Positions 1 through 7,184 of a stretch of 13,265 nt of DNA are shown piece after piece. The notes beneath the pieces are model-generated. The model saw only the letters and a list, made by a program, of their open reading frames with translations. It was not told the DNA's origin and searched no databases. The stretch covers positions 1 to 13,265 of the forward strand of contig DASYXW010000034.1 of assembly GCA_035934405.1 (NCBI GenBank), written 5' to 3'. Source of the stretch: DASYXW01 sp035934405 (GTDB lineage: Bacteria > Acidobacteriota > Terriglobia > UBA7540). Both the position numbers and the translations under genes were made by a program. Each line of letters begins with the position of its first letter. The stretch's first letter is position 1.

Positions 1-380
<380 letters not shown>

Positions 381-412
381 GGCCGCGAGCGATCGCGGCC
401 ATTTTGCTTTTT
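381..412 (+). terminator. Intrinsic terminator after the 16S gene
   Basis: A perfect 8-bp stem GGCCGCGA/TCGCGGCC closes a GCGA (GNRA-type) loop at 381-400. A T-rich run, ATTTTGCTTTTT, follows directly. This is a textbook rho-independent terminator shape, and it would end the 16S transcript only about 165 nt past the rRNA. The T-tract also overlaps the proposed -35 of the next promoter. A near copy lies at 932-962. Confidence 0.75.
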
Positions 413-432
413 GTCCTTGCGATCGTTACAAT
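404..432 (+). promoter_or_regulatory. Probable sigma-70 promoter of hicBA
   Basis: TTGCTT (404-409), a 17-nt spacer, then TACAAT (427-432), 23 nt before the hicB start. The -10 is preceded by GT, as in the related module at 963-991. The -35 lies in the U-tract of the upstream terminator, so terminator and promoter are fused. Called by pattern only. Confidence 0.5.
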
Positions 433-455
433 CAAAGCAGCGGAGAGACGTCCCG

Positions 456-722
456 ATGACCTACGTGCTGAGTGACTATGTTGCTGAGGCTTTGGCAGAA
501 GCCGCTTACGACAAGCTCGAAGATGGCTCCTATGGCGGGCGTATTTCTTCCTGCCCCGGCGTGGTGGCCTTTGGAGCTTCGCTTCGCGATTGCGAGAACG
601 AGCTACATTCAACACTTGAGGATTGGATTCTGCTCGGTCTGCGTCTGGGCCACAAGCTCCCCGTCATCGGCGCCATCGACTTGAATCAGGAGCCTGCACG
701 TGAGCCGGTGGACGCCGTGTAA
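456..722 (+). CDS. hicB: HicB-family antitoxin (short, no DNA-binding domain)
   Basis: An 88-aa acidic protein that fits the HicB partial RNase-H-like antitoxin fold, which neutralises the HicA mRNA interferase. The family pattern is visible: DGSYGGRISSCPGVVAFG near residues 21-38 (the 'dG.y.a.ipelpGv.a.G' block), a helical stretch with DCENELHSTLEDWI, and GHKLP near residues 62-66. The protein ends shortly after this core and lacks the C-terminal ribbon-helix-helix or HTH domain of longer HicB proteins, so DNA-binding autoregulation would need another factor. The ATG at 456 is preceded by GGAGAG (442-447). A longer frame starting at TTG 330 would run through the terminator and is not credible. 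The 3' end overlaps hicA by 23 nt, implying translational coupling. Antitoxin-before-toxin is the reverse of the order in classic hicAB loci. Confidence 0.8.
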   Translation: MTYVLSDYVAEALAEAAYDKLEDGSYGGRISSCPGVVAFGASLRDCENELHSTLEDWILLGLRLGHKLPVIGAIDLNQEPAREPVDAV

Positions 723-930
723 GCGGACCGAGTTCATCCGCAAGCTTCGGCGACTTGGTTTCGACGGACCGTTCTCCGGCACCCGCCACCAATTTATGAT
801 CTATGGCGAGAAGCGGCTTGCGATTCCACCGAACGCCGAGTATTCCGTGGCGCAGTTGCGCATGATGGTGCGGGAGGCAGGGCTGATCGTGGGGCGAAGC
901 ATCGCCCTTGATGAGTGGCAAACGGTTTGA
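700..930 (+). CDS. hicA: HicA-family mRNA interferase toxin
   Basis: A 76-aa protein of the HicA/YcfA double-stranded-RNA-binding fold, a ribosome-independent mRNA-cleaving toxin in characterised members. The N-terminal KRTEFIRKLRRLGF helix and the GTRHQFMIYGEKRLAIPPN segment (about residues 27-45) match the family core. The His of RHQF sits where HicA has its catalytic histidine, in GSHH or GTRH variants. PPNAEYSVAQLRMMVREAGL corresponds to the usual C-terminal helix that begins after 'iP.h...l..gtl..ilk'. The start is GTG at 700 with AGGAG at 688-692, inside hicB, so the pair is co-translated. A second terminator-like hairpin follows directly (932-966). Toxicity and targets cannot be judged from sequence. 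Confidence 0.82.
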   Translation: MSRWTPCKRTEFIRKLRRLGFDGPFSGTRHQFMIYGEKRLAIPPNAEYSVAQLRMMVREAGLIVGRSIALDEWQTV

Positions 931-931
931 G

Positions 932-966
932 GGCCGCGAGTGACCGCGACCATTTTGCTTTTTTGT
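932..966 (+). terminator. Intrinsic terminator after hicA
   Basis: GGCCGCG/CGCGACC stem with one C-A mismatch and a short loop (932-951), followed by ATTTTGCTTTTTTG. It is a near copy of the 381-412 terminator, with three substitutions and one T insertion across the first 36 positions. It lies immediately after the hicA stop codon (928-930). Confidence 0.65.
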
Positions 967-991
967 CCAAGCTGGCGGCTCCTGTTACAAT
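963..991 (+). promoter_or_regulatory. Probable sigma-70 promoter with extended -10
   Basis: TTGTCC (963-968), a 17-nt spacer, and TACAAT (986-991) preceded by TGT, an extended -10. It lies 21 nt before the GTG of the next gene, which has AGGGA at 1001-1005. The fit to the bacterial consensus is better than for the upstream copy at 404-432. Confidence 0.6.
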
Positions 992-1012
992 CAGAGCCTG
1001 AGGGAACGAACC

Positions 1013-1330
1013 GTGACGCTCGACGAGGCTGATAAGAAGATCGAGTTCATCCTCCAGATGCAAGCGCAGTTCGAGGCCAACTTGGGTCGGCTCGAGACCA
1101 ACCTGGGTCGGCTCGAAGCCAATACAGCTCGCAACACGGCTGGCATTGATACGCTGCGCCAGTCCGTCGCCGAGGTCGCCATCATCCTGAGAGAAAGCAT
1201 CAGACTGGGCGATGAGCGAATAAGCGCCACGAACGAGCAGCTTCGACGAACCGACGAGCGCTTGAACGCCTTGATCAGCGTCGTCGAGCGGCACGTCAGC
1301 GGTCCGGGCCACGGACACTCGACCCAGTAA
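1013..1330 (+). CDS. Small coiled-coil protein, function unknown
   Basis: A 105-aa hypothetical protein, almost entirely predicted helix and rich in Glu, Leu and Arg. Residues 22-35 are two exact-spacing heptads, ANLGRLE and TNLGRLE, encoded by a 21-nt tandem repeat (1076-1117). The rest continues in heptad-like spacing (IDTLRQSVAEVAIIL, LRRTDERLNALISVVERHV), so a long parallel or antiparallel coiled coil is likely. There is no signal peptide, no TM segment and no catalytic motif. The GTG start at 1013 has AGGGA 7 nt upstream. Similar short 'LDEA.KKIEF' coiled-coil proteins are, as far as I recall, frequent in acidobacterial genomes; no function is established. Its stop lies only 4 nt from the convergent czcA stop, so the two transcripts must overlap at their 3' ends. 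Confidence 0.7.
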   Translation: MTLDEADKKIEFILQMQAQFEANLGRLETNLGRLEANTARNTAGIDTLRQSVAEVAIILRESIRLGDERISATNEQLRRTDERLNALISVVERHVSGPGHGHSTQ

Positions 1331-1334
1331 CGAA

Positions 1335-4300
1335 CTATACCTGCAACACATCACCCTCGCGAGCGACCAGCATATACAGCACGGGGTTGACGAAGAATCC
1401 CAGAAGGAGCGGCGAGAGGATTCCACCCACGATAACCGTCGCGAAGGGTCTCTGGGTATCCGAGCCGATGCCGTGCGACATCGCAGCGGGCAGCAGACCC
1501 AGGCAGGCCACGAGCGCTGTCATCATGATGGGCCGCAGGCGCAGCAAGGCCGCTTCGTAAGTCGCCGTGCGGATGTCTTTCCCTTCCAGGCGCAGCTTGT
1601 TGATGTAGGAGTAGAGCACCACCGCCATCTCGGTGGACACTCCCATCAGGACCAGAAACCCGAGGACCGAGGAGACGCTAAACGGCGTGTGGGTGAGCCG
1701 GAGCGCCAGCAGCGCGCCAACCGGTTCGGTCATGACCACGCCCAGGGCGATTGTGACCGGGAACTTGAAGTTGCCGTAAAGGGCGAAGAGGATGAGAAAA
1801 ATCAGCACCACCGTGATGGGTCCGATGACGGAAAGCTGGCTCTTCGCGGCCAGATACTCGTCGTATTCGCCTCCCCAGCTCAGCTTGTAGCCGGGGGGCA
1901 ATTGAACGCTCTTCTCAACGGCCTTCTGAGCGTCGCCCACCGCGCGCGCCAAATCGCGGCCCTCGATGCTGTACTGGATGCCGATGTAGCGCGAGTTGTT
2001 TTCGCGATAGATGAACGACGCCCCATTCCCCTGGCTGATGTTGGCGAGCTGGCTGAGGGGAATTTGCTCGCCGTCCGGCGCGCCCACCAGCAGGTTCGAG
2101 ATGGCGCCGGCGCCCTCGCGGAATTGCGGTTTCATGCGGACGACGAGGTCAAACAGCTTTTCGCCCTGAATCACCTGCGTCGCCGCCTGGCCGCCCACCG
2201 CCGCCTGCACCACGGCTTCGACGTCCGCCACGTTGATGCCGTAGCGCGCGATCTCATCGCGTTTCACGTCAACGAGCAGGCTCGGCTGCCCGAGTTCGCG
2301 CACCACGGTCAGCTCCGCGAATCCCGGTACCTTCTCGAGAACATTCTTGATCTGGATGGCCTTGTCCTGGAGAACGTTCAGGTCGGGACCGAAAATCTTC
2401 ACCGCCAGCGCGCTCTTCAAGCCCGTTAGCGCCTCATCTACAGCGTCCTCGGCGGGCTGGGTGTAGTTGAAAATGATACCCGGGTAAGTCTGGAGCTTGC
2501 TGTTGATGGATTCCGTCAGCTCCGCCTTAGTATGGATGGAACCGCTCCAGGACTTGTCGCTGTAAGGCTTAAGCCCGACATAAAACTCGACGTTGAAGAA
2601 CCCGGTGGGGTCAGTGCCGTCGTCAGGCCGGCCGAGTTCCGAGCCTACCACCGTCACCTGCGGATAGGACATCAGGATGGCGCGGATCTGGGGCGCGATT
2701 TTGCTCGCTTCCTCGAAGGAGATGGTGTAAGGCATGGTGGCGCGGACCCAAAGCGCGCCTTCGTCGAGGTGCGGTATGAACTCGCCGCCGATGGTCGGAA
2801 CCAGCAGCAGGGCGGCGCCGAAAATCACCGCCGCCCCCAGCATGGTGACGGCGGAATGATCCAGGCACCACCGGAGCTCGCCTGAATAGACTCTTCGAAT
2901 CCACTCAAACGGGCGGTTGACCCGCTCGCGCACGCCGCGCTTGAACCAGTAAGAGGCGAGCACCGGCACAAGCGTCAGGGAAAGGATCAAAGCTCCGAGG
3001 AGCGCAAACGACATCGTGTCCGCCATGGGGTGGAAGAGCGAGCCGGAGGGGCCGACGAGGGCATAGATCGGCAGATACCCGGCGATGATGACCGCGACCG
3101 AATAGAACACCGGCCGGTCCACGTCGCGCGCCGCGGCCAGGATCACCTCGTCGAGCTTGTAGGTCTGCCCTTCGCGCGCGGCCAGCTCGCGGTAGATGTT
3201 CTCCATCATGACGATAGTGCCGTCAATCAGAATGCCGAAGTCGATGGCGCCGATCGAGAGCAGGTTGGCGGAAACGTCGTGGGCGTGGAGAAAGATAAAC
3301 GAGAACAGTAGCGCCAGAGGAATGGTGAGGGCGGTGATGATGGCGGCGCGCAGGCTGAACAGGAAGAAAATCAGCACCAGCAGAACCAGGATCATGCCGC
3401 GCAGAAGGTTCCCTTCCACCGTGTCGGTGGTCAACTGCACCAGACCGCTGCGGTCGTAGAACGGGCGCACCTTCACGTCGCGCGGCAGGTCGTGCTCGTT
3501 CAGCTCGCGCGTCTTGGCCTCGACGCGCTTCAGCACGGTCTGGGTTTGTTCGCCGCGCAGCATGAAGATGACGCCCTCCACGGCGTCGTCATTTTTCTCG
3601 AAGCCGAACTCGCCCAGGCGCGGCGCGTGCCCGATCGTCACTTCCCCGACGTCGCTCACGCGGATGGGCGCGCCGTTGTGACTGCCGACGACGATGTCAC
3701 CGATGTCCCGGTTATCGCGGACGAGTCCGAGCCCGCGGACGTAGTAAAACTGACCGCCCTGGGAATAGAATCCGCCGCCGGCATTGGCATTGTTGGCGGC
3801 AAGAGCGTTCACCACCTGCGGCACCGTGAGGTGATAGCCGTAGATCTTGGCCGGGTCAAGCAGCACCTGGTATTGCATGACGGTGCCCCCGAAGCCGGAG
3901 TCGTCGGCGACGCCGGGCACGGACTTGTAAGCCCTCTCGACCACCCAGTCTTCGAGCGTCTTCAGCTCCTGCGGTGTCCGGTCCGGGCTCTCGATGACGT
4001 AGCGGTAGACCAGGCCGCTGGGGCTGAAGAGCGGCGCCATGGAGGGCGTCACGCCGGCCGGAAGGTTCACCTGGCTGAGACGCTCGAAAGCCACCTCACG
4101 GGCAAAGTAGTTGTCGGTGCCGTACCCAAAGGTGAGGATGACGTCGGAGAGGCCGTAAAGCGAGATGGACCGCATGACCACGAGCTGCGGCACCCCGTTC
4201 ATCTCCACCTCGAGCGGGATCGTTACCAGGCGTTCGACTTCTTCGGCGGCGTGACCGGGCCACTGCGTGATGAGCTCGACGATGGGCGGCGAGAGGTCCG

Positions 4301-4418
4301 GGTAGGCATCAACCGGCATGCGCTGGAAGGAGATCACGCCCGCCAGCGCGACGAACGCCGTCAGCATCAGCACCAGGAACCTCTGGCGCAGCGCGAATTG
4401 GACGATGCGATGGATCAT
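1335..4418 (-). CDS. czcA: CzcA/CusA-type heavy-metal efflux RND permease
   Basis: A 1027-aa inner-membrane, proton-driven RND pump that expels metal cations from the periplasm or cytosol through the tripartite complex. Length is normal for the heavy-metal-efflux (HME) family. An N-terminal TM helix (about residues 10-30) precedes PVDAYPDLSPPIVELITQWPG, a hallmark of HME-RND porter domains. Two large periplasmic regions alternate with TM bundles near 335-500 and 850-1015. In TM4, AIDFGILIDGTIVMMENIYR (391-410) puts D393, D399 and E406 at the 6- and 7-residue spacing of the CzcA D402/D408/E415 proton-relay set. That favours a Zn/Co/Cd/Ni-type substrate over Cu/Ag, because CusA has a different TM4 motif. 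The exact metal is unproven. It is the last gene of the - strand group, 132 nt after the adaptor gene. Its own ribosome binding site is weak (AAGACC). Confidence 0.95.
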   Translation of the reverse strand: MIHRIVQFALRQRFLVLMLTAFVALAGVISFQRMPVDAYPDLSPPIVELITQWPGHAAEEVERLVTIPLEVEMNGVPQLVVMRSISLYGLSDVILTFGYGTDNYFAREVAFERLSQVNLPAGVTPSMAPLFSPSGLVYRYVIESPDRTPQELKTLEDWVVERAYKSVPGVADDSGFGGTVMQYQVLLDPAKIYGYHLTVPQVVNALAANNANAGGGFYSQGGQFYYVRGLGLVRDNRDIGDIVVGSHNGAPIRVSDVGEVTIGHAPRLGEFGFEKNDDAVEGVIFMLRGEQTQTVLKRVEAKTRELNEHDLPRDVKVRPFYDRSGLVQLTTDTVEGNLLRGMILVLLVLIFFLFSLRAAIITALTIPLALLFSFIFLHAHDVSANLLSIGAIDFGILIDGTIVMMENIYRELAAREGQTYKLDEVILAAARDVDRPVFYSVAVIIAGYLPIYALVGPSGSLFHPMADTMSFALLGALILSLTLVPVLASYWFKRGVRERVNRPFEWIRRVYSGELRWCLDHSAVTMLGAAVIFGAALLLVPTIGGEFIPHLDEGALWVRATMPYTISFEEASKIAPQIRAILMSYPQVTVVGSELGRPDDGTDPTGFFNVEFYVGLKPYSDKSWSGSIHTKAELTESINSKLQTYPGIIFNYTQPAEDAVDEALTGLKSALAVKIFGPDLNVLQDKAIQIKNVLEKVPGFAELTVVRELGQPSLLVDVKRDEIARYGINVADVEAVVQAAVGGQAATQVIQGEKLFDLVVRMKPQFREGAGAISNLLVGAPDGEQIPLSQLANISQGNGASFIYRENNSRYIGIQYSIEGRDLARAVGDAQKAVEKSVQLPPGYKLSWGGEYDEYLAAKSQLSVIGPITVVLIFLILFALYGNFKFPVTIALGVVMTEPVGALLALRLTHTPFSVSSVLGFLVLMGVSTEMAVVLYSYINKLRLEGKDIRTATYEAALLRLRPIMMTALVACLGLLPAAMSHGIGSDTQRPFATVIVGGILSPLLLGFFVNPVLYMLVAREGDVLQV

Positions 4419-4427
4419 GGTCTTGGG

Positions 4428-4534
4428 TCAGGGGCCGGGGGTCAGCAATTGATGATTGCTGGTTGACGATTGAAGATTGGGCCGCGGATCTTTATGAATG
4501 ATCAACCTCCAGTCTCCAATCCACCGGCCCCTGA
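4428..4534 (-). repeat. Inverted repeat with word-repeat loop, between czcB and czcA
   Basis: The spacer is bounded by a perfect 11-bp inverted repeat, TCAGGGGCCGG (4428-4438) and CCGGCCCCTGA (4524-4534). The loop is about 85 nt and holds short repeated words such as TTGATGATTGCTGGTTGACGATTG built on GATTG. It could form a hairpin in the czcB-czcA mRNA and alter the ratio of the two products. That role is inference. Confidence 0.5.
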
Positions 4535-4550
4535 TTCCTCTCCCCTGCCT

Positions 4551-5786
4551 TCACCGTTGCAATGAGTTTGCAAACTGCAAGAACAGGCTGCCGTCAGCGG
4601 CGACGTGGTCCCCCGCTGCGAGGCCGCTCGTAATTTCTGTTTTTCCGTTCTGGCTTTCGCCGATGTCCACCAAACGCTGGCCGAATTGATTCGCGCCGCT
4701 CTCGACGTAAACAAACGGATGGTTTTCCGCCGTGCGCAGAATGGCCGCATCCGGCACGGCAATGGCATTCTGGATCGCTCCCGCCTGCACCGTGGCGGTG
4801 ACGTACATGTTGTTCTTCAATTTCCCGCCCGGATTGTCGGTGACGATGCGAACCTGCAAGGTTCGGGTGTTGGGGTCAAGCGCCGGGGCGATGTAGGAGA
4901 TGCGTCCGTGAAACACCTCGCGATAGGCATCCGTCTGGATCTCGACCGCGTCTCCGAGGTGAATGGAACCGAGGTCGTGCTGGTAAACATTGGCCAGCAC
5001 CCAGACCGTTCGCAGGTTGGAAATGGTAAAGCACTGCGTCTGGCCGCCTTGAATCACCTGTCCGGGCCCCACCAGCCTCTCCACAACTTCGCCGCCGATT
5101 GGCGCGCGGACGGGGATCTCCGGAGTGGCAGCGTCTGCCGCCATGCCATCGGGTTGGGAGATGCCGAGAACGCGCAGCGACTGGGCCGCAGCCTGAAAGT
5201 CAGCCGCGGCCTGGTTGCGGGCAGAATCCGCCGCCTGCAGGTCGGCCTCGGCGATGGCGTGGTGCGCATACAGATCTTTAGCGCGCGTGTTGTTCTTTTC
5301 CGCGAGAGCCAGCGCGTCCTTCGTCTTCAAGTACGTCTGGCGCAGGGTGGCGAAGTCCGGGCTGCTGACGTCGAGCAGCGGCTGACCCTTGCGGACCGTG
5401 TCACCCGGCGCTGCCATGATCTGGACCACCGGGCCGCTGACCGGCGTAATCACGGGCGTGGTCTCAAAACTGTTGTAGGCTACCGAACCGGTCAGCCGCA
5501 GCACGCGGGACAGGCGCGAAGGCTCCAGCGTGACGATCTGGACGTGCGCCATCTGATCCTGGGGCACCGTGAACAGTCGCGCCTGCGAGTCACCCGATGC
5601 GGCTTCGCCATAAGCCACGGCCGTGCTCGCGCTCGCCTCGGACGATTTGCGCGCGCAGCCCGCGTACGCCAGCGTGAACAGAATCACCAACGCCAAGGTC
5701 GCGCTTGTCACTCGCCACTTGTCTCTCGTCACTCGCCCCCGGCCCGGCCGGGGTGGGCACTTGTCACTTGTCACTGCTTTTCTCAT
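4551..5786 (-). CDS. czcB: CzcB/CusB-type periplasmic adaptor (membrane fusion protein)
   Basis: A 411-aa membrane fusion protein that joins the RND pump to the outer-membrane channel. Order seen: a basic N-terminus, a hydrophobic segment (about residues 29-43) ending in LAYAGC with Cys44 as a possible lipidation site, a barrel-sandwich/lipoyl half-motif (PVSGPVVQIMAAPGDTVRKGQPL, about 114-137), a helical hairpin (TYLKTKDALALAEKN to about 205), the second half-motif (VRAPIGGEVVERLVGPGQVIQGG), then beta-barrel and membrane-proximal domains (KNNMYVTATVQAG, AIAVPDAAILR). There is no added CusF-like or His-rich metal domain. The ATG overlaps the stop of the outer-membrane factor gene (ATGA) and has AGGAAT upstream, so the pair is translationally coupled. 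Codons about 5-27 are made largely of a GTGACAAGTG-type word repeat, giving an unusual TSDKCPPRPGRGRVTRDK leader. Confidence 0.93.
   Translation of the reverse strand: MRKAVTSDKCPPRPGRGRVTRDKWRVTSATLALVILFTLAYAGCARKSSEASASTAVAYGEAASGDSQARLFTVPQDQMAHVQIVTLEPSRLSRVLRLTGSVAYNSFETTPVITPVSGPVVQIMAAPGDTVRKGQPLLDVSSPDFATLRQTYLKTKDALALAEKNNTRAKDLYAHHAIAEADLQAADSARNQAAADFQAAAQSLRVLGISQPDGMAADAATPEIPVRAPIGGEVVERLVGPGQVIQGGQTQCFTISNLRTVWVLANVYQHDLGSIHLGDAVEIQTDAYREVFHGRISYIAPALDPNTRTLQVRIVTDNPGGKLKNNMYVTATVQAGAIQNAIAVPDAAILRTAENHPFVYVESGANQFGQRLVDIGESQNGKTEITSGLAAGDHVAADGSLFLQFANSLQR
5708..5777 (-). repeat. GTGACAAGTG-type word repeat inside the czcB start
   Basis: On the - strand the words GTGACAAGTGAC, CGAGTGACGAGAGAC and AAGTGGCGAGTGAC recur around a GC palindrome-like core (CCCCGGCCGGGCCGGGG). 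The tract is in frame with czcB and encodes about 23 residues of its basic N-terminus. Such word tracts are normally intergenic, so this looks like spacer sequence captured as coding sequence. Confidence 0.6.
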
Positions 5787-7090
5787 GGCAGATTCCTCGT
5801 GCCCACGGCTTCCCGCAACTGCTCCATCGCCAGCATGTAATTGGCTTCCGCCTGGCGATAAGCGAGTTGAGTGGATCGGTAACTGCGCTCGGCGTCCAGA
5901 AAATCGAGCAGGCTGGCCGCGCCGCGCTTGTAGGCGTACTCGCTGATGTCGCGGGAGTCTTGGGCTTGCTTCAGGTATCCGGACTGGTAAAGCTCCACCA
6001 CCTGCCCGTCCGTCCGGACGCCTTCGTACCCGTTGGTCACGTCGGTCATCACCGTGTCTTCCGCCGCTTTTTCGTTTTCCTGCGACTGGCCTATGGCGTA
6101 ATGGGTGCGCGCGATTTCGCCCTGGTTGCGGTCAAAGATCGGAATCTCGAAGTTCAAGATGAAACTGGCGCTGTTGATGGCCGAGACGTGGGTGTAAAGA
6201 AAATCGGTCGTCACATCCCGCTTGCCGTTGGCTTTGGCCAGGCCATATTGGCTTTGGGCAGCAGTGACGCCTTGTTCAGCCGCAAGCAGGTCCGGCCGCT
6301 GCTTGATCGCCAGCAACTCCAGGTCTTGCTTGTTGAGCCTGAGAGGAGTGTAAGCCAAATCGCCGATGACGTCATAGTTGGCCGGCACGGCGTCGTAGCC
6401 GAGCGACTGGCGCAGGCTGGCGAGCGACTGCACGAGCGCCAATTGCGCCGAAGAGACATCGGTCTGGAACTGCAGCAGTTGCAGCTTGATTTTGAGGAAG
6501 TCTCCTTCGCTGATGGCGCCCAGCTTGTATCGCTCCTGGCCGATGTTCACAGTTTGCTGGAAACTCGCCAGGTCCTGCTTGGCAAAATCCAGCGTGGACT
6601 TGGCCAGCAGGACGCTGACGAACTGCTGCGCCACGCTGAACGTGAGCGATCGTTCGTTGTCTTTCACCTGTGACTCGGTCACGGTCGTCAGATCGCGCGC
6701 CGCCCGGACGCGAGCCTGCCGCTTGTGCCCGCGCTCGAAGGTGTAGTTGGCGCCGACGTCAAACTCGGTAATGTTGTTAAAGGTTGCGGAGCTGAATCCG
6801 GCCGGCGTGATGGGCACGAACAGATCATCGTAAGTGAACACGGGATTGGGACGCAGGCCGGCGGTTATTTCCTGCGCCCGGCTCTGGTTAACCGTGCTGC
6901 GCGCGGCGAGCAGGGCATGATTGTGCTGGAGGGCAAGCTGGATCGCTTGATCCAGGTCGATGCGCACCTGAGGTGAGCTTCCCTGGCCTGCCGCCCCGCC
7001 GGCCGCTAGGGTCTCGCTCAAGAGCAGAATCACCGCCACTTGCGGAAATCGAGTTAACACCCGGCTACGCAGTAAGTAAGCATCACGCAT
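5783..7090 (-). CDS. czcC: CzcC/TolC-type outer-membrane efflux factor
   Basis: A 435-aa outer-membrane factor that forms the TolC-like trimeric exit duct of the metal pump. The Sec signal is RFPQVAVILLLSETLAAGGAAGQ. Two OEP repeats follow: the first starts at IDLDQAIQLALQHNHALLAARS and contains GLRPNPVFTY, a family hallmark; the second starts near LDLLAIKQRPDLLAAE and contains LNFEIPIFDRNQGEIA, also typical. The C-terminus has LLDFLDAERSYRSTQLAYRQAEANYMLAMEQL, the last coiled-coil helix pair. I chose ATG 7090 because GGGTGA sits just upstream and the signal peptide is compact. An in-frame ATG at 7129 would add 13 residues but has no clear ribosome binding site. The stop codon shares ATGA with the start of the adaptor gene. 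Length is normal for the family. Confidence 0.92.
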   Translation of the reverse strand: MRDAYLLRSRVLTRFPQVAVILLLSETLAAGGAAGQGSSPQVRIDLDQAIQLALQHNHALLAARSTVNQSRAQEITAGLRPNPVFTYDDLFVPITPAGFSSATFNNITEFDVGANYTFERGHKRQARVRAARDLTTVTESQVKDNERSLTFSVAQQFVSVLLAKSTLDFAKQDLASFQQTVNIGQERYKLGAISEGDFLKIKLQLLQFQTDVSSAQLALVQSLASLRQSLGYDAVPANYDVIGDLAYTPLRLNKQDLELLAIKQRPDLLAAEQGVTAAQSQYGLAKANGKRDVTTDFLYTHVSAINSASFILNFEIPIFDRNQGEIARTHYAIGQSQENEKAAEDTVMTDVTNGYEGVRTDGQVVELYQSGYLKQAQDSRDISEYAYKRGAASLLDFLDAERSYRSTQLAYRQAEANYMLAMEQLREAVGTRNLP

Positions 7091-7184
7091 GTTGGTCACC
7101 CGCCTGCAAATGGATTTCGCTCCACGCATATCCGCGAGGATGTTGCCCCGTGAAAAAGTGAGGGATCGAGATCAAGAAATAAGG

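Noticed and set aside
381..991. Mobile element carrying hicBA
   Set aside because: The flanking copies are terminator-promoter sequence with functional explanations. No transposase or integrase is visible, so it is kept only as a finding.
1473..4466. Long + strand frames (318 and 324 aa) opposite czcA
   Set aside because: They have His/Arg/Asp-rich composition typical of antisense shadows and no domain or ribosome binding site. The opposite frame is a full RND pump.
4605..6673. Long + strand frames (411 and 322 aa) opposite czcB and czcC
   Set aside because: Shadows of the well-supported adaptor and outer-membrane factor; no family motifs.
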